A DNA stretch of 64,000 bases. Source: Bacteroidota bacterium (GTDB lineage: Bacteria; Bacteroidota; JABWAT01). Where the stretch lies: contig JABWAT010000003.1 in the NCBI GenBank assembly GCA_013360915.1, forward strand, positions 1 through 64,000. The letters are read 5' to 3'. Shown here in pieces: positions 62,461 to 64,000 of this stretch; the stretch's first letter is position 1; every line of letters starts with the position of its first letter. The notes beneath the pieces were generated by a model. That model made no database searches and was not told where the DNA came from. It was given only the letters and a program-made list of their open reading frames with translations. Made by a program: the position numbers and the translations under genes.

Positions 62461-63513
62461 TCAATTCAGAATAAAAATTTCCCAGGCTGCCTGACCAATC
62501 AGACAGGCAAAGGAAATGGGAATCAGTACCTTCCAGCACAGATACATGAGCTGATCCACCCGGAACCGCGGAAGGGTCCAGCGAAGCCAGATCTGCAGGA
62601 ATACAAAAAACAGCGATTTGGTAATCATCCAGAAAATGCCCCAGACCGGTCCCGGATTGGTTCCCCACGGGGTCAGCCAGCCGCCGAGGAACAGCGACAC
62701 TGCAATACCCGAAACAATAAACATGTTACCATACTCGGCCAGGAAAAACATGGCGAATTTCATTCCTGAGTATTCGGTATGATAACCGGCCACCAATTCC
62801 GATTCGGCCTCTGGCAAATCGAAGGGAGTCCGGTTCACTTCGGCAAGCGAGGCGATCAGATAAATGATGAACGCAACAAAAAGGAAAGGAGAGGACCAGA
62901 AATGACCAAACCACCACCCGGTCTGATCGGAAACAATGGTGGTCATATTCAGTGAACCCACAGCCACCACGGCGGTTAGGACGGCCAGTCCGGCGGGAAT
63001 TTCATAGGAAACAATCTGAGCCGTTGAACGGACTGCACCGTAAAGCGACCATTTGTTATTTGAGCCCCAGCCAGCCATCAGCAGACCGGCCACCACCAGC
63101 GAACTGATGGCCAGGATATAGAAAATGCCCACATTCAGGTCGGCCCCCACAAATCCATCGGACCAGGGAAGGGCTGCCAATGCAGAATATGTACCTACAA
63201 AAACCAGGATCGGCGCCACCACGAACAGTATTTTGTCGGCCGCTTTCGGGACAATGTCTTCTTTCTGAATCAGTTTCAGAATATCAGCCGTGGTCTGGAA
63301 CAGACCAAAAGGCCCTGTTTCAACCGGACCCATTCGATTCTGAATCACAGCCGAAATTTTCCGCTCGGCATAAACCGCCATCAGGGCAAAGACAATCAGA
63401 AACAAAAGAGGAAGCACGGCTGCCACAATGGGAATCAGCAGACTATCGGGCGCCAGCCCAAGCCACTCGTTCAGGGCCTGAAGATTCAGGGTATATTTAA
63501 CCAGATCATGCAT
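62461..63513 (-). CDS. nuoH: NADH-quinone oxidoreductase subunit H
   Basis: This subunit has 350 residues and eight membrane segments. [83 protein letters not shown] and [22 protein letters not shown] are all present. NuoH forms the quinone site with NuoD and NuoB. It follows nuoD directly. Confidence 0.96.
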   Translation of the reverse strand: MHDLVKYTLNLQALNEWLGLAPDSLLIPIVAAVLPLLFLIVFALMAVYAERKISAVIQNRMGPVETGPFGLFQTTADILKLIQKEDIVPKAADKILFVVAPILVFVGTYSALAALPWSDGFVGADLNVGIFYILAISSLVVAGLLMAGWGSNNKWSLYGAVRSTAQIVSYEIPAGLAVLTAVVAVGSLNMTTIVSDQTGWWFGHFWSSPFLFVAFIIYLIASLAEVNRTPFDLPEAESELVAGYHTEYSGMKFAMFFLAEYGNMFIVSGIAVSLFLGGWLTPWGTNPGPVWGIFWMITKSLFFVFLQIWLRWTLPRFRVDQLMYLCWKVLIPISFACLIGQAAWEIFILN

Positions 63514-63532
63514 AGAATAAATTGATTATCGG

Positions 63533-64000
63533 TTAGCGGTCCACTTCACCCAATACAATATCAATGGAACCAAGGATTGCCACGATATCGGACACCATGA
63601 TTCCCTTAGACAAGGCCGGCAGCACCGCCAGATTGACAAAACAGGGTGATTTTACTTTTACCCTGAATGGCTTGGTTCCCCCGTCGGAAATAATATAAAA
63701 ACCAAGCTCTCCTCTCGGATTTTCAGCCCGTACATAGACTTCGCCGACCGGTGGTTTAATTCGCCGGGGAACCGCTGCCTGCACATCGCTTGTATCGTCA
63801 ACAGGGAATTTGTCAATGGCCTGTTCAATGATTCTCAGCGACTGTTCAATTTCGAGGGCTCTGATGTGATACCGGTCCCAGCAATCGCCGACCTTCCCCA
63901 TTTCACCATGGCCAACGGGAATCTCGAATTCAAATTCGGGATAGATGGAATATGGATCGTTTTTCCGGAGATCCCACTTCACACCCGATCCGCGCAGAAC
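63533..64000 (-). CDS. nuoD: NADH-quinone oxidoreductase subunit D, C-terminal part (cut by window edge)
   Basis: The frame stays open to the window end ([12 protein letters not shown]...), so about 155 C-terminal residues of NuoD are seen. [59 protein letters not shown] is the characteristic C-terminus. The next gene is nuoH, so no E, F or G gene lies between them. Confidence 0.95.
   Translation of the reverse strand, partial: VLRGSGVKWDLRKNDPYSIYPEFEFEIPVGHGEMGKVGDCWDRYHIRALEIEQSLRIIEQAIDKFPVDDTSDVQAAVPRRIKPPVGEVYVRAENPRGELGFYIISDGGTKPFRVKVKSPCFVNLAVLPALSKGIMVSDIVAILGSIDIVLGEVDR

Noticed and set aside
1-64000. CRISPR arrays, tRNA/rRNA genes, insertion sequences
   Set aside because: No spaced direct repeats, cloverleaf genes or transposase-like frames were recognised by reading. 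A covariance-model search was not possible here.

Overview
The window looks like part of a chromosome from a bacterium of the FCB group (Bacteroidota, Ignavibacteriota and relatives). The reasons are a secreted amylase ending in a PNPFNP-type (type IX secretion) sorting domain, many small lipoproteins including DUF6252-like ones, promoter elements of the TAnnTTTG type, and a complex I operon running D-H-I-J-K-L-M-N with no E, F or G genes between D and H. The host part is of moderate GC content and densely packed into operons with 1-10 base overlaps. No rRNA, tRNA, CRISPR array or transposase was recognised. The species cannot be named from this sequence.

The most unusual part is the AT-rich left end (about 227-6712). 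It is a tail of integron gene cassettes read on the minus strand. Four attC-like sites separate three cassettes of two genes each: an EVE-HNH endonuclease with a MazG-like pyrophosphohydrolase (cassette A), two unknown small proteins (B), and a C5-cytosine DNA methyltransferase fused tip-to-tail with a UvrD-like helicase carrying a RecB/Cas4-type iron-sulfur nuclease domain (C, about 4.2 kb). In cassettes A and B the first bases match the start of the cassette's own attC perfectly (9 and 8 bases), as expected for a closed cassette circle. In C the match is 7 bases. No integrase lies in the window. The content points to a defence island packed as cassettes, and the methyltransferase/helicase-nuclease pair may be a little-described restriction-like system.

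7.0-18.4 kb is host core on the minus strand. It has an ECF sigma factor with its zinc-binding anti-sigma factor (and a likely autoregulated ECF promoter), an exported protein, a LytR_C protein, rsfS, argS and a periplasmic cyclomaltodextrinase-like GH13 enzyme, then a TIGR01777 epimerase, queE and an AsmA-like protein. 18.5-32.1 kb holds phenylalanine hydroxylase, an MFS transporter, a universal stress protein, DUF3467, a large lipoprotein paired with an outer-membrane barrel, the envelope genes lptG-lptF-lgt-PAP2, a DUF2934 protein, a CoA-binding protein and a TatD/radical-SAM fusion.

A 408-base gap at 32.1-32.5 kb has two perfect and one near-perfect DnaA box and marks a switch from mostly minus-strand to plus-strand genes, so it is a candidate origin or DnaA-binding locus. 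To its right, carB is split into two genes with a DUF4139 gene between them. Then come four small lipoproteins, a short-chain dehydrogenase, radA and a zinc alcohol dehydrogenase.

43.3-49.2 kb encodes a secreted multidomain alpha-amylase coupled to a membrane PDZ-GAF-PP2C phosphatase on the minus strand. 49.5-55.9 kb carries osmC-metZ, DUF4395, a lipoprotein, miaB, a SPOR protein and a sigma-54 activator. 56.0-64.0 kb is the complex I operon on the minus strand, cut by the window edge inside nuoD.
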